Assembly: GCF_026619435.1 (NCBI RefSeq) | Contig: NZ_JAOVZQ010000001.1 | Coordinates: forward strand, 1,929,501-1,993,500 | Length of the DNA stretch: 64,000 nt | Source of the DNA: Hoeflea ulvae | GTDB taxonomy: Bacteria; Pseudomonadota; Alphaproteobacteria; Rhizobiales; Rhizobiaceae | Reading direction: 5' to 3' | Translations under genes and position numbers: made by a program | Shown: positions 28,867 through 37,779 of the stretch, piece by piece | Numbering within the stretch: position 1 is the stretch's first letter | How the letters are laid out: each line of letters opens with the position of its first letter | Notes under the pieces: model-generated | Seen by the model: the letters and a program-made list of their open reading frames with translations, nothing else | Database searches by the model: none | What the model was told of the DNA's origin: nothing

Positions 28867-29025
28867 ATGGCTATTTCAACTCTGCTCATCATCATTCTGA
28901 TCATTCTTCTGATCGGCGCGGTGCCGTCCTGGCCGCATGCGCGCAACTGGGGCTACGGCCCATCCGGCTTTCTCGGTCTGGCGCTGCTGATCGTCATCAT
29001 CCTGGCGCTCACCGGCCGCTTCTGA
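28867..29025 (+). CDS. DUF3309 family small membrane protein
   Basis: A 52-residue protein made of two hydrophobic helices (MAISTLLIIILIILLIGAVP and GFLGLALLIVIILALTGRF) joined by WPHARNWGYGPSG, the DUF3309 signature. The function is unknown; such proteins are common in Rhizobiales stress regulons. AGGAT lies 8 bases before the ATG, and an EcfG-type promoter precedes it. Confidence 0.85.
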   Translation: MAISTLLIIILIILLIGAVPSWPHARNWGYGPSGFLGLALLIVIILALTGRF

Positions 29026-29083
29026 CCGCGGACCTGATGCCCGGTCGTCTCTGGCGGCCGGGCATCAGGACGCAGCTGCATGA

Positions 29084-29716
29084 TCAATTCAGGAGAAGAC
29101 GCTTGAGGTCGGCGCGAAGGGTTTCGGGGTCGGTAAACAGTACGGACTGCCATCCGGCCGCAATGGCGCCATCGACATTTTTCTGGCTGTCGTCAATGAA
29201 CAGGCAGGCCGCAGGATCAAGCTCAAAACTCTTGACGTGGGTCTCGTAGATCGCGAGGTCCGGCTTGATCAGGCCAATCTCGCCCGACACCGTCACCCCG
29301 CGGGGAATCTTCAGGAACGGATACATCTCGCGCGCCTGCCGGAAGGTATCGGCGGCGAAATTGGTCAGCATGGTCACGTCGCGTCCCTGCTGGATCAGGT
29401 CGAGCATGATATCGACGCTGCTGTCATAGGCATGACTGACCATCTCCGGCCAGTGCAACCGGAAGGCCCGGATCAGCTCGGCCTTGTCGGGAAACTGCTC
29501 GATCAGCAGCGCCTCGGCCTCGCCCCAGTCGCGCCCGCGATCCTGCTCCAGGTTCCAGTCCTGGGTGCAGATCTTGTCGAAGAATTCCCTGCGTTCGGTC
29601 TCGTCCGGGATCAGCCGGCTGAACGGAATGTTCGGATCGTAATGGATCAGCACCTTGCCGATATCGAACACGATGTGACGGACAGGGCGGCCCTCGGGCC
29701 GGATGGTTTCACTCAT
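29084..29716 (-). CDS. HAD-IA family phosphatase, YihX-like
   Basis: A HAD superfamily hydrolase of 210 residues. Motif I is FDIGKVLIHYDP (the D-x-[GN]-x-V pattern of the YihX glucose-1-phosphate phosphatase group), motif II MLTNFAADTF, the lysine in LIKPDLAIYE, and motif IV LFIDDSQKNVDGA. The substrate is unknown. ATG 29714-29716 overlaps the mutY stop (ATGA), so the two are translationally coupled. Confidence 0.88.
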   Translation of the reverse strand: MSETIRPEGRPVRHIVFDIGKVLIHYDPNIPFSRLIPDETERREFFDKICTQDWNLEQDRGRDWGEAEALLIEQFPDKAELIRAFRLHWPEMVSHAYDSSVDIMLDLIQQGRDVTMLTNFAADTFRQAREMYPFLKIPRGVTVSGEIGLIKPDLAIYETHVKSFELDPAACLFIDDSQKNVDGAIAAGWQSVLFTDPETLRADLKRLLLN

Positions 29717-30816
29717 GACTTGCCTTTTCTGAACAATGCGGGGTAGGCGGCACTGAGCGCCTTCTTCATCACGGTTGGCAGCGCTTCGCCGGGCAGCGAC
29801 TCGGGGTTGCTCCACCAGCCTGGATGGTCGGCGGCGCCGCATACAACCGCATGAAACACCTCAAGTCGCAATTCAAAATGTGTAAAAACATGTGTTATGA
29901 CGCCCTTGTGCTGCCAGTCTGCGGCAAAAGGCGCGGATTTCTCACCGGTTTCGCCATCTGCCCGCACCGTCCAGTTGGTGGTCGGCACACCGGTCATGCC
30001 GCCAAGCAGGCCCTTGTCCGGGCGCTTGACCAGAAGCACCGAGCCATCGCGGCGTTCGGCCACGAAGGCGGCGCCAAGGCGCAGCGGCTTTGACTTCTTT
30101 GCCGGCTTGACCGGGAACTGCTCTTGCCTGCCGGAAGCGCGCGCCTGGCACATCTTGTCGATCGGGCACAGCGCGCAGGCCGGGCGTTTCGGGGTGCAGA
30201 TCGTCGCGCCGAGATCCATCAGCGCCTGGGCGAAATCGCCGGGGCGCTCGTCCGGGGTGGCGTGGCCGACCGCGGCGCGAATTTCGGTCTTGGCGGCAGG
30301 CAAAGGCGTTTCGATCTCGAGCAGCCGCGTGAACACCCGCTCGATATTGCCGTCCACCACGGCCGCCGGCCGGTCAAAGGCAATCGCCGCGATTGCGGCT
30401 GCCGTATAGGGGCCGATGCCGGGCAGGGCGCGCAGACCGTCTTCATTGTCGGGAAATCTACCGCCATGCTCGCTCGCCACCACGTCGGCGCATTTCTTCA
30501 AATTGCGGGCGCGCGAATAATAACCCAGCCCGGCCCAGGCTTTCATCACGTCTTCGGTGTCAGCCGCCGCAAGGTCGCTCACACGCGGCCAGCGCGTGGC
30601 AAAGGTTTCGAAATAGGGTTTTACCGCCTGCACGGTGGTCTGCTGGAGCATGATCTCGGACAGCCAGACCCGATAGGGATCGGCAACCACGCCATGAGCT
30701 CTGTCAGCCGGGCTCACCCGCCAGGGCAGGGCGCGCGCGTGGCGATCGTACCAGGCAAGCAGCAGGCTCGCCAAATCCGGATCAGGCGCAGTCTTCAAGG
30801 GCATGGCGGGTGACAT
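29713..30816 (-). CDS. mutY: A/G-specific adenine glycosylase
   Basis: DNA repair glycosylase removing adenine mispaired with 8-oxoguanine. It has about 367 residues. The catalytic Glu is in WLSEIMLQQTTV, the helix-hairpin-helix LPGIGPYTAAAIAAIAF is followed by the catalytic Asp in VVDGNIERV, and the [4Fe-4S] loop is CTPKRPACALCPIDKMC. The C-terminal NUDIX-like domain (from about residue 235) recognises oxoguanine. The start is ATG 30816 or 30804. It lies upstream of the HAD gene on the same strand. Confidence 0.94.
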   Translation of the reverse strand: MSPAMPLKTAPDPDLASLLLAWYDRHARALPWRVSPADRAHGVVADPYRVWLSEIMLQQTTVQAVKPYFETFATRWPRVSDLAAADTEDVMKAWAGLGYYSRARNLKKCADVVASEHGGRFPDNEDGLRALPGIGPYTAAAIAAIAFDRPAAVVDGNIERVFTRLLEIETPLPAAKTEIRAAVGHATPDERPGDFAQALMDLGATICTPKRPACALCPIDKMCQARASGRQEQFPVKPAKKSKPLRLGAAFVAERRDGSVLLVKRPDKGLLGGMTGVPTTNWTVRADGETGEKSAPFAADWQHKGVITHVFTHFELRLEVFHAVVCGAADHPGWWSNPESLPGEALPTVMKKALSAAYPALFRKGKS

Positions 30817-31081
30817 GGAACTCGTGGAGAAGCAGGAAGCAGGATCGCCACGACATAGTGCGCGCGGCGGCGGAGGCAAGCCGATCATGTCGCGGAGACG
30901 ATCCGGGCGCAATCCACCGCCGCGGTTTTCCCGTCATCATGCGCTGCCGTGATCTGACGCTTCCCCGCCCAACGGCAAAAGGCAGCGCCACCTCGAAGGG
31001 GGCACTGCCGGTTTGGCCGTTGGGGGTCGGCAGACTGGCGCCCCTGGGGGCCGCCAGTCATATTCTTGCACCTGTCCGGGA

Positions 31082-31264
31082 CTAGACCCTGCCGCGACCG
31101 GCCAGGAACCAGATGATCAGACCGATCACCGGCAGCAGCAGGATGACCAGGATCCACAGCACCTTACTGCCCGTGGAGCCGCCGCCCTTGATGATCTGCA
31201 GGATCGCCCAGATGTCGAGAACCAGAATGATGATGCCGAGAATGCCGCCATATTCAAAACCCAT
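31082..31264 (-). CDS. PLDc_N domain small membrane protein
   Basis: A 60-residue protein with two transmembrane helices (about residues 8-26 and 35-54) and the phospholipase-D N-terminal-like pattern GILGIIILVLDIWAILQII and WILVILLLPVIGLIIWFLAG. No catalytic PLD part exists. The function is unknown. ATG 31262-31264 has AGGAG upstream, and a perfect EcfG promoter lies 60 bases before it. Confidence 0.85.
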   Translation of the reverse strand: MGFEYGGILGIIILVLDIWAILQIIKGGGSTGSKVLWILVILLLPVIGLIIWFLAGRGRV

Positions 31265-31323
31265 GTCAATATCTCCTAATATGATCGCGCGAGCCGCGCT
31301 GAAATGATGTGTTGCACCTGACA

Positions 31324-31348
31324 AACGGTTTTCAACCGATATGGTTCC
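31324..31348 (-). promoter_or_regulatory. EcfG-type general stress promoter of the PLDc_N gene
   Basis: Read on the minus strand: GGAAC (31348-31344), exactly 16 bases, CGTT (31327-31324), a perfect match to the EcfG consensus. It is 60 bases upstream of the PLDc_N-type gene. Confidence 0.75.
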
Positions 31349-31536
31349 ATCGAACCTGGAACGCGGTTTGCGTGAACACCAGGCCTCATGGCACCCGATC
31401 CGGTTCGCGCCATGGAACGGGCCCGCGCTGCGGGACGGGAGCTGGAGGGCGCTTTCCATCACCGGCTTTTCGCGCTATCGGTCGTCGGACAGGGCTGGCC
31501 GGCGATGCGCCGGCAGCCAGAAGCGGAGGCAGAGCC

Positions 31537-32049
31537 GTGGCCAAGCCAAGCCATTATCGCAAGACACGTCAGATTGCCGAGATCGCCAATGGACTGATCG
31601 ATCCGATCCTGGCCAAGCGCGCGGGAATCAACACGCTGCTGCTGGCCTCGTGGGACGAGATCGTCGGCGAGCAATTTGCCGGCTGCTCGCGGCCCGAACG
31701 GATCCGCTGGCCCCGTCAGGACGGCCCGGATGAAACCGGCGGCGGGTTCTCGCCGGGCCTGCTGACCATTGCCTGCGAAGGCGCGCGGGCCCTGTTCCTG
31801 ATGCACCAGGAGGCCGAACTGATCGGTCGGGTGAACGGTTTTTTCGGATTTCGCGCCATCTCGCAGATCCGCATCATCCAGAAGGCCATCCATGTGCCGA
31901 CCCGCAAGCCCAGGAGCCGGCCGCTCGACAGCGCCGAAAAGCACCGTCTTGCCGGGATGCTGGCCGATGTCGAGGACCCGAAACTGCGCGAGTCCCTGGA
32001 GCGTTTGGGCGCCGGCGTCATCAGCCGGCAGCCGAAACGCAGGCCCTGA
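31537..32049 (+). CDS. DciA (DUF721) family protein, putative replicative helicase loader
   Basis: A 170-residue protein of the DUF721/DciA family. DciA is the ancestral loader of the DnaB helicase in bacteria lacking DnaC. The alphaproteobacterial form starts with IAEIANGLIDPILAKRAGINTLLLASWDEIVGE and has the KH-like core GLLTIACEGARALFL. The start is GTG 31537 with GGAGG 8 bases upstream; the frame is open further back but lacks features there. The order mutY, DciA, DsbA, smc is typical of rhizobia. Confidence 0.85.
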   Translation: MAKPSHYRKTRQIAEIANGLIDPILAKRAGINTLLLASWDEIVGEQFAGCSRPERIRWPRQDGPDETGGGFSPGLLTIACEGARALFLMHQEAELIGRVNGFFGFRAISQIRIIQKAIHVPTRKPRSRPLDSAEKHRLAGMLADVEDPKLRESLERLGAGVISRQPKRRP

Positions 32050-32209
32050 TCACGGCTCAGTGAACATCGGGCACTTGTTTGGCCACATTTCACGTTATAG
32101 GAGTCGGGTAAGCTTGGTGTCCGCTCGGACCGGATGCCGGGCACGGCGCGAACCACCTGAAGGGTGCGGCAGCGTGTGTGAGTACAATCTTGAAACAATG
32201 GGTGATTTG

Positions 32210-32965
32210 ATGTTCCGTTTGACGTCCCGATTGAAAGCCGCCGCGACGGTATCCCTGCTCGCGCTGACACTGGCCGCGTGCTCGGACAGCTCCGACCAGT
32301 CGACGCAGGCTTCGGGTGCCTCCGCTGAAGCGGTCGCCACCGAGACCGCCGACGCCGGAGTGACATCCGAAATCACCGGAGCCATTGAATCCTCTGTCGA
32401 GGCGCCAAAGGCCGATGGCGATGTCGATATGGCCAAGGTGCTCGAGCCCGGCTCGCTCAAGGACATGGTGCTCGGTGAAGAGAACGCGCCGGTCACTGTC
32501 GTCGAATACATGTCGATGACCTGCCCGCACTGCGCTGCCTTCCACGAGGAAAACTTCAAGCCGCTCAAGGAAAAATACATCGACAGCGGCAAGGTGCGCT
32601 TCATCCTGCGCGAATTCCCCTTCGATCCACGCGCCGCCGCTGCCATCATGCTGGCCCGTTGCGCGCCCGAAGCGCAGTTTTTCCCGATGGTGGACGTGTT
32701 GTTCCAGCAGCAGCGCACCTGGGCGACAGCCACCGATGGCCGTGAAGCCCTGCTGCAAATCGCCCGTTTGGCCGGTTTTACACAGGAGTCCTTCGAGGCT
32801 TGCTTGACGAACCAGAAGCTTCTGGACGATGTGAATGCGGTCAGAACCAAGGCCGCCAACGAGTTCGGGGTGCAGTCCACCCCGACCTTCATCATCAATG
32901 GCAAGCGGTATCCGGGGAACATGTCGATTGAAGTCATGTCGGCGATCATCGACCCGCTGCTCTAA
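32210..32965 (+). CDS. DsbA-family thioredoxin-fold lipoprotein
   Basis: A periplasmic thiol oxidoreductase of 251 residues, membrane-anchored by lipid. The signal ends in lipobox LAAC (near residue 24), followed by a linker of about 55 residues rich in Ser, Ala, Glu and Thr. The thioredoxin domain has active site CPHC in EYMSMTCPHCAAFH and the cis-Pro loop in VQSTPTFIINGKRYPG, as in DsbA/BdbD (Thioredoxin_4) proteins. ATG 32210 has GGTGA upstream; ATG 32198 is possible. A terminator separates it from smc. Confidence 0.9.
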   Translation: MFRLTSRLKAAATVSLLALTLAACSDSSDQSTQASGASAEAVATETADAGVTSEITGAIESSVEAPKADGDVDMAKVLEPGSLKDMVLGEENAPVTVVEYMSMTCPHCAAFHEENFKPLKEKYIDSGKVRFILREFPFDPRAAAAIMLARCAPEAQFFPMVDVLFQQQRTWATATDGREALLQIARLAGFTQESFEACLTNQKLLDDVNAVRTKAANEFGVQSTPTFIINGKRYPGNMSIEVMSAIIDPLL

Positions 32966-32982
32966 GCGGGTACACCACGACA

Positions 32983-33014
32983 ATCCCCTGCGAGGGCTTC
33001 GCCGGGGATGTTTT
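32983..33014 (+). terminator. Terminator between the DsbA-like gene and smc
   Basis: ATCCCC (32983-32988) and GGGGAT (33004-33009) with inner GCGA/TCGC and a T/C mismatch form a stem-loop followed by GTTTTG. It starts 17 bases after the DsbA-like gene stop. Confidence 0.65.
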
Positions 33015-33052
33015 GCCGTGTCGATGATCTTGCTTGACCGGGAGGTCCGGTC

Positions 33053-36000
33053 GTGAGGTTCACCAAACTTCGTGTTCTGGGCTTCAAGTCCTTCGTCGAG
33101 CCCAATGAATTCGTCATCGAGCGCGGGCTGACCGGTGTGGTCGGCCCCAATGGTTGCGGCAAGTCCAATCTTGTCGAAGCCATGCGCTGGGTGATGGGCG
33201 AAAACTCCTACAAGAACATGCGCGCCTCGGGCATGGATGACGTGATCTTCTCGGGCTCGGGCAACCGTCCGGCGCGCAACACCGCCGAAGTCGGTCTCTA
33301 TCTCGACAATTCCGACCGCACCGCGCCCGCAGCCTTCAATGATTCCGACGAGATCCAGGTCACCCGCCGCATCGAGCGCGAATCCGGCTCGGTCTATCGC
33401 ATCAATGGCAAGGAAGCCCGCGCCAAGGATGTGCAGCTGCTGTTTGCCGATGCCTCGACCGGCGCCCGCTCGCCGTCGATGGTCGGGCAGGGCCGCATCG
33501 GTGAATTGATCCAGGCCAAGCCCCAGGCCAGGCGGCAATTGCTCGAAGAAGCGGCCGGCATTTCCGGCCTGTATTCGCGCCGCCACGAGGCGGAACTCAG
33601 GCTGCGCGCCGCCGAAACCAATCTCGAACGTCTCGATGACGTCACTTCGGAGCTTGAATCGCAGATCGAAAGCCTCAAGCGGCAGGCCCGCCAGGCCAAC
33701 CGGTTCAAGAGCCTGTCAGCCGAAGTACGCCAGGCCGAAGCGATCCTGCTGCATCTGCGCTGGTCGATCGCCAAGGGGCAGGAGGGCGAGGCAGAAAGCG
33801 CGCTGGCCAAGGCCACATCCCATGTCGCCGAACTGGCGCAGGCGCAGATGGACGCGGCCAGAAACCAGGCCGTGGCCGCACACAAACTGCCTGAACTGCG
33901 CGACGGCGAAGCCGCCGCTGCCGCCGCCCTGCAGCGGCTGCAGATCGCCCGCACCCAGATCGACGAGGAGGCCGAGCGGATATCCCGCCGCCGCGACGAA
34001 CTCGACCGGCGGCTGTCGCAGCTTAAAGCCGATATCGAGCGCGAGGAGCGGATGATTGCCGACAATGCCGGCATCATGCAGCGGCTCTCAGCTGAGGAAG
34101 CCGAGCTGAAACTGGCGCTCGAGGGCAGCGGCGAACGCTCCGCGGCGCTCAAGGCCGTGTTCGACCGGGCCCAGGCCAAACTCACCGAAAGCGAGACCTC
34201 GCTCGGGGTTGTCACGGCCGAACGGGCCGAGGCCGCCGCCGAACGCACGCAGCTCGAACGCGTCATCCGCGAGGCGGGCGAACGCAAGGTCAGGCTCGAG
34301 CGGCAGATTGCCAGCCAGGATGCCGATCTCGCCGCCATCGCAGAGCGCATTGCCAGGCTGCCCGACCCCGCCGCCAAGCGCCGGGAGACCGAGATTGCCG
34401 AAAAGGCTCTGGCCGATTCCGAAAGCGCGCTGATCCGGATCGAGGCGTCGCTGGAGGCTGCGCGCGAAGCCGAGGCCGCGGCGCGCCAGCCGGTCACCGA
34501 AGCCAGGGCCCGGCTCAATGCCATCGAGACCGAAGCCAAGACCATTGCCCGGATGCTCAATGCCGGCCAGGGCTCGGAGCTGTTTCCGCCGGTGGTCGAC
34601 AGCATCAGGGTCGATCGGGGCTACGAGACCGCCCTGGGCGCCGCCCTTGGCGATGATCTCGACCTGCCGCTTGATCCGGCAGCGCCGGCGCATTGGGCAA
34701 AGCTTGAAACCGCCGGCCAGGATCCGGCCATGCCCGATGGTGTGACGCCATTGTCGGCCCATGTCCGCGCGCCGGCCGAGCTTGCCCGCCGCCTGGCCCA
34801 TGTCGGGCTGGTGGCGGATGAAGCCCATGGCCTGGCGCTGCATGCCTCGCTCAAGCCCGGACAGCGGCTGGTCACCCGCGATGGCGCGCTGTTTCGCTGG
34901 GACGGCTATGTCGCTTCCGCCGATGCGCCGACACCCGCCGCTCTCAGGCTGGGGCAGAAGAACCGGCTGACCGAGCTCGAGGCCGAAGCCGTCGAAGCCA
35001 CCGCGACCTTGCGCCTGACCGAAGAAGCGCTCAAAGCCAGCGAGGCTGCGGTCGCAGCCCGGATCGGCGAGGGGCGTCTGGCGCGCGACCTGATCCGCGA
35101 TGCCGGCGCCAAGGTAAGCCGCTCCCGCGACGAGCTGGCGAGCGCCGAGCGCGCCTCGGGCGAATTGTCGAACCGCCGTGCGGTGCTGACCGAATCCCGC
35201 GCGCAAGTGGGCGCGCAACTGGCCGAAGCCGTGAGCGCGCTGGAGCAGGCGATGGAATCGCTGAAAGCCTGCCCCGATCTGGCAGGCCTCGACGCCGCTC
35301 TGGTGCAGATCAATGCGGAAGTGGCGACCGATCGCGGCGCGCTGGCCGAAGCCCGTGCGGCCCATGAGGGGCTGGAGCGCGAAAATGCCGCCCGTGTGCG
35401 CAGGCTCGAAGCCATTGCTGCCGAACGGACCTCCTGGCTCGAACGCGCGGCCAATGCCGAAAGCCATCTCGCCGCCCTGCGCGCCCGCTCCGAGGAAACC
35501 GCGACGGAAGCGGCCGGCATCGCCGATGCGCCCGATGAGGTGGCCGCCCGCCGCCGCGCCTTGCTGACGCAATTGAGCGATGTTGAGAAACGCCGCCAGG
35601 ATGCCGCCGACGCGCTGGCGCTGGCCGAAACCCGTTCGCGCGAGGCAGACAAGCTCGCCACCGAGGCGATTGGCGCCCTGTCGCAGGGCCGGGAAGTGCG
35701 GGGCCGGACCGAGGAACGCCTGATGGCGGCAAGGGAGCGCCGCGAGGATGGCGAGGCGCGTATCCGCGAAGCGCTCAATTGCCCGCCGCATGAAGCCATG
35801 CGCCACACCGGTCTGGCCGCCGACGCAGAGTTGCCCGATCCGGCCCTGGTCGAACGCAATCTCGAACGCCTCAAGATCGAGCGCGAACGGTTGGGCGCAG
35901 TCAATCTGCGCGCCGAGGAAGAGCAGACCGAACTGTCGGACCGGCTCAACCAGATCATCACCGAGCGCGAAGACATCATCGACGCGATCAAGAAGCTGCG

Positions 36001-36517
36001 CGCCGGCATTCAGGGGCTGAACAAGGAAGGCCGCGAGCGTCTGCTGGTGGCCTTCGAAGTCGTCAACAACCAGTTCCAGCGGCTGTTCACCCATCTCTTC
36101 GGCGGCGGCACGGCGGAACTGCAGCTCATTGAATCCGACGATCCGCTGGAAGCGGGGCTGGAAATTCTTGCCCGCCCGCCGGGCAAGAAGCCGCAGACCA
36201 TGACGCTGCTGTCGGGCGGCGAGCAGGCGCTGACCGCCATGGCGCTGATCTTTGCGGTGTTTTTGACCAATCCGGCGCCGATCTGCGTGCTCGACGAGGT
36301 CGATGCGCCGCTGGACGACCACAATGTCGAGCGTTTTTGCAATCTGATGGACGAAATGGCGTCGTCCACCGAGACCCGCTTTGTCATCATCACCCACAAC
36401 CCGATCACCATGGCGCGGATGAACCGGCTGTTCGGCGTCACCATGGCCGAGCAGGGCGTCAGCCAGCTGGTCTCGGTGGATCTGCAGACCGCCGAGCAAT
36501 TGCGCGACGCGGGCTAG
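33053..36517 (+). CDS. smc: Chromosome segregation protein SMC
   Basis: ATPase of the SMC-ScpAB condensin that compacts and segregates the chromosome. It has 1154 residues: N-terminal Walker A VVGPNGCGKSNLVEAM near residue 27, long coiled coils (about 170-500 and 650-980, rich in Ala, Glu and Arg), the hinge between (PPVVDSIRVDRGYETALGAA), and the C-terminal signature LLSGGEQALTAMALIF with Walker B CVLDEVDAPLDDHN. The start is GTG 33053 after GGGAGG. scpA and scpB are not in the window. Confidence 0.97.
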   Translation: MRFTKLRVLGFKSFVEPNEFVIERGLTGVVGPNGCGKSNLVEAMRWVMGENSYKNMRASGMDDVIFSGSGNRPARNTAEVGLYLDNSDRTAPAAFNDSDEIQVTRRIERESGSVYRINGKEARAKDVQLLFADASTGARSPSMVGQGRIGELIQAKPQARRQLLEEAAGISGLYSRRHEAELRLRAAETNLERLDDVTSELESQIESLKRQARQANRFKSLSAEVRQAEAILLHLRWSIAKGQEGEAESALAKATSHVAELAQAQMDAARNQAVAAHKLPELRDGEAAAAAALQRLQIARTQIDEEAERISRRRDELDRRLSQLKADIEREERMIADNAGIMQRLSAEEAELKLALEGSGERSAALKAVFDRAQAKLTESETSLGVVTAERAEAAAERTQLERVIREAGERKVRLERQIASQDADLAAIAERIARLPDPAAKRRETEIAEKALADSESALIRIEASLEAAREAEAAARQPVTEARARLNAIETEAKTIARMLNAGQGSELFPPVVDSIRVDRGYETALGAALGDDLDLPLDPAAPAHWAKLETAGQDPAMPDGVTPLSAHVRAPAELARRLAHVGLVADEAHGLALHASLKPGQRLVTRDGALFRWDGYVASADAPTPAALRLGQKNRLTELEAEAVEATATLRLTEEALKASEAAVAARIGEGRLARDLIRDAGAKVSRSRDELASAERASGELSNRRAVLTESRAQVGAQLAEAVSALEQAMESLKACPDLAGLDAALVQINAEVATDRGALAEARAAHEGLERENAARVRRLEAIAAERTSWLERAANAESHLAALRARSEETATEAAGIADAPDEVAARRRALLTQLSDVEKRRQDAADALALAETRSREADKLATEAIGALSQGREVRGRTEERLMAARERREDGEARIREALNCPPHEAMRHTGLAADAELPDPALVERNLERLKIERERLGAVNLRAEEEQTELSDRLNQIITEREDIIDAIKKLRAGIQGLNKEGRERLLVAFEVVNNQFQRLFTHLFGGGTAELQLIESDDPLEAGLEILARPPGKKPQTMTLLSGGEQALTAMALIFAVFLTNPAPICVLDEVDAPLDDHNVERFCNLMDEMASSTETRFVIITHNPITMARMNRLFGVTMAEQGVSQLVSVDLQTAEQLRDAG

Positions 36518-36557
36518 ACTGCGCTAGGCAGCGGCATAATCCATATACAGATGCACT

Positions 36558-36639
36558 GACAGCGTGTCCAAAGCCGGGCGCTGTCGCATCATCATGGATT
36601 GAAATCTGCCAAATGGCGTGATATTTTGTGTCAAATGGC
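36558..36639. promoter_or_regulatory. Repeats upstream of the antitoxin gene, candidate autoregulatory operator
   Basis: GACAGCG (36558-36564) and CGCTGTC (36579-36585) form an inverted repeat. Closer to the gene, CAAATGGC occurs at 36610-36617 and 36632-36639, 22 bases apart, and the first copy lies in the palindrome GCCA-AA-TGGC (36608-36617). All lie in the 135 bases between smc and the antitoxin start. Antitoxins of this type often repress their own operon. Confidence 0.45.
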
Positions 36640-36652
36640 AAGGATACCGTCG

Positions 36653-37063
36653 ATGGTACTGGTGAAAACATCAGATCAGGTCGCGCTGGCGGCAGTGGAT
36701 CCGGCCCGCCTGGCGCGGGTCTCCGCCACCGCCTTTTCGCGCATCGTGCAGGCCTGGCGCCTTGGCAACGAGGCCGCCGCACAATTGCTCGACATCAGCC
36801 CGCGCACCTTCGCGCGGATGAAGAGCGAGAACTGGTCCGGCCGTCTGAGCCGCGACCAGCTGATGCGTGTGAGTGCCGTGACCGGGCTCTACAAGGGGTT
36901 GCATCTGTTTTTCAGCGATGAGCTGGCCGATCGCTGGGTCACGATGCGCAACACCGGCCCGCTGTTTGACGGGCGGACGCCGCTGGAGGCGATGATCGAG
37001 GGCGGTCTTCCCACCATTCTCGCCACCCGCAATCATATCGATGCCTTACGGGGCGGTGTGTGA
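36653..37063 (+). CDS. Xre/MbcA/ParS family antitoxin
   Basis: A 136-residue antitoxin partner of the RES toxin downstream. The N-terminal part (about residues 25-75) is an Xre-like helix-turn-helix (LGNEAAAQLLDISPRTFARMKS), and the C-terminal part is the toxin-binding DUF2384 domain (LHLFFSDELADRWVTMRNTGPLFDGRTPLEAMIEGGLPTI in two pieces). ATG 36653 has AAGGAT 8 bases upstream; an in-frame ATG at 36635 is weaker. It overlaps the toxin gene by four bases. Confidence 0.9.
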   Translation: MVLVKTSDQVALAAVDPARLARVSATAFSRIVQAWRLGNEAAAQLLDISPRTFARMKSENWSGRLSRDQLMRVSAVTGLYKGLHLFFSDELADRWVTMRNTGPLFDGRTPLEAMIEGGLPTILATRNHIDALRGGV

Positions 37064-37740
37064 CGCTGCCTCTGGCAACACTGGCGCTGTCCGCAACCGT
37101 GCGGCTGATCCCGACGGCCTATTACAAGCCGCCGGTGCTGACGCCGTTGGTAAACAACGCGGAGGACCTTGCCGTCCTTGAAGCCCTCGAAGGGCTTACC
37201 AGCCAGCGCCTGATCGCAGAAAAATCCGGGCTTGCCGATCTTGACCCGCGCGAATTGCTGTTTCGCGCCTGGGGACAGACCCATGTCAACGCCGCCTTCG
37301 CCTATACCCGCAGCGAGGGCAATCGCTTCAACGGCGCAGCGCGCGGCGCCTGGTATTCAGGCTTTGACGATCTCACGGCCATCGCCGAGGTCGCCTATCA
37401 CCGCACCCGCGAACTCGAACGCATCAGCCATTTTCATGACCATGCGATCTACCAGGCATTGCTCGCAGGCATGATGGGTGATTTCCATGATCTGAGGTCC
37501 GCACCACCCGACACGCCCTGCCTGTCTCCCGACATTGGAGTTGCCTATCCGGCGGGGCAGGAACTGGCCCGGGCGATGCGCGGGCAGGGATCACGCGGTT
37601 TCGTCTATCCCTCGGCGCGCAGGACGGGAGGCACCTGCCTCGTCGCCTTCGAGCCGCATTCGGTGCAGAATGTCCGCCCCGGCGCGCGCTGGAAAATGAT
37701 CTGGAACGGCACCCGGGATTACACCGTCACCACTGAATGA
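37060..37740 (+). CDS. RES-domain toxin (NAD-consuming, MbcT/ParT type)
   Basis: Toxin of a type II toxin-antitoxin module, 226 residues. RES-domain toxins either phosphorolyse NAD+ (MbcT) or ADP-ribosylate a target (ParT). The RES core is visible: FRAWG near residue 68, FNGAARGAWYSGFDDLTAIAE and the serine-containing FVYPSARRTGG. The start GTG 37060 overlaps the antitoxin stop (GTGA). Which of the two reactions it performs cannot be told from sequence. Confidence 0.88.
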   Translation: MTLPLATLALSATVRLIPTAYYKPPVLTPLVNNAEDLAVLEALEGLTSQRLIAEKSGLADLDPRELLFRAWGQTHVNAAFAYTRSEGNRFNGAARGAWYSGFDDLTAIAEVAYHRTRELERISHFHDHAIYQALLAGMMGDFHDLRSAPPDTPCLSPDIGVAYPAGQELARAMRGQGSRGFVYPSARRTGGTCLVAFEPHSVQNVRPGARWKMIWNGTRDYTVTTE

Positions 37741-37779
37741 TATGGGGTCCGGGACCCGCAGGCAGCCGGGGTCGGGCGC

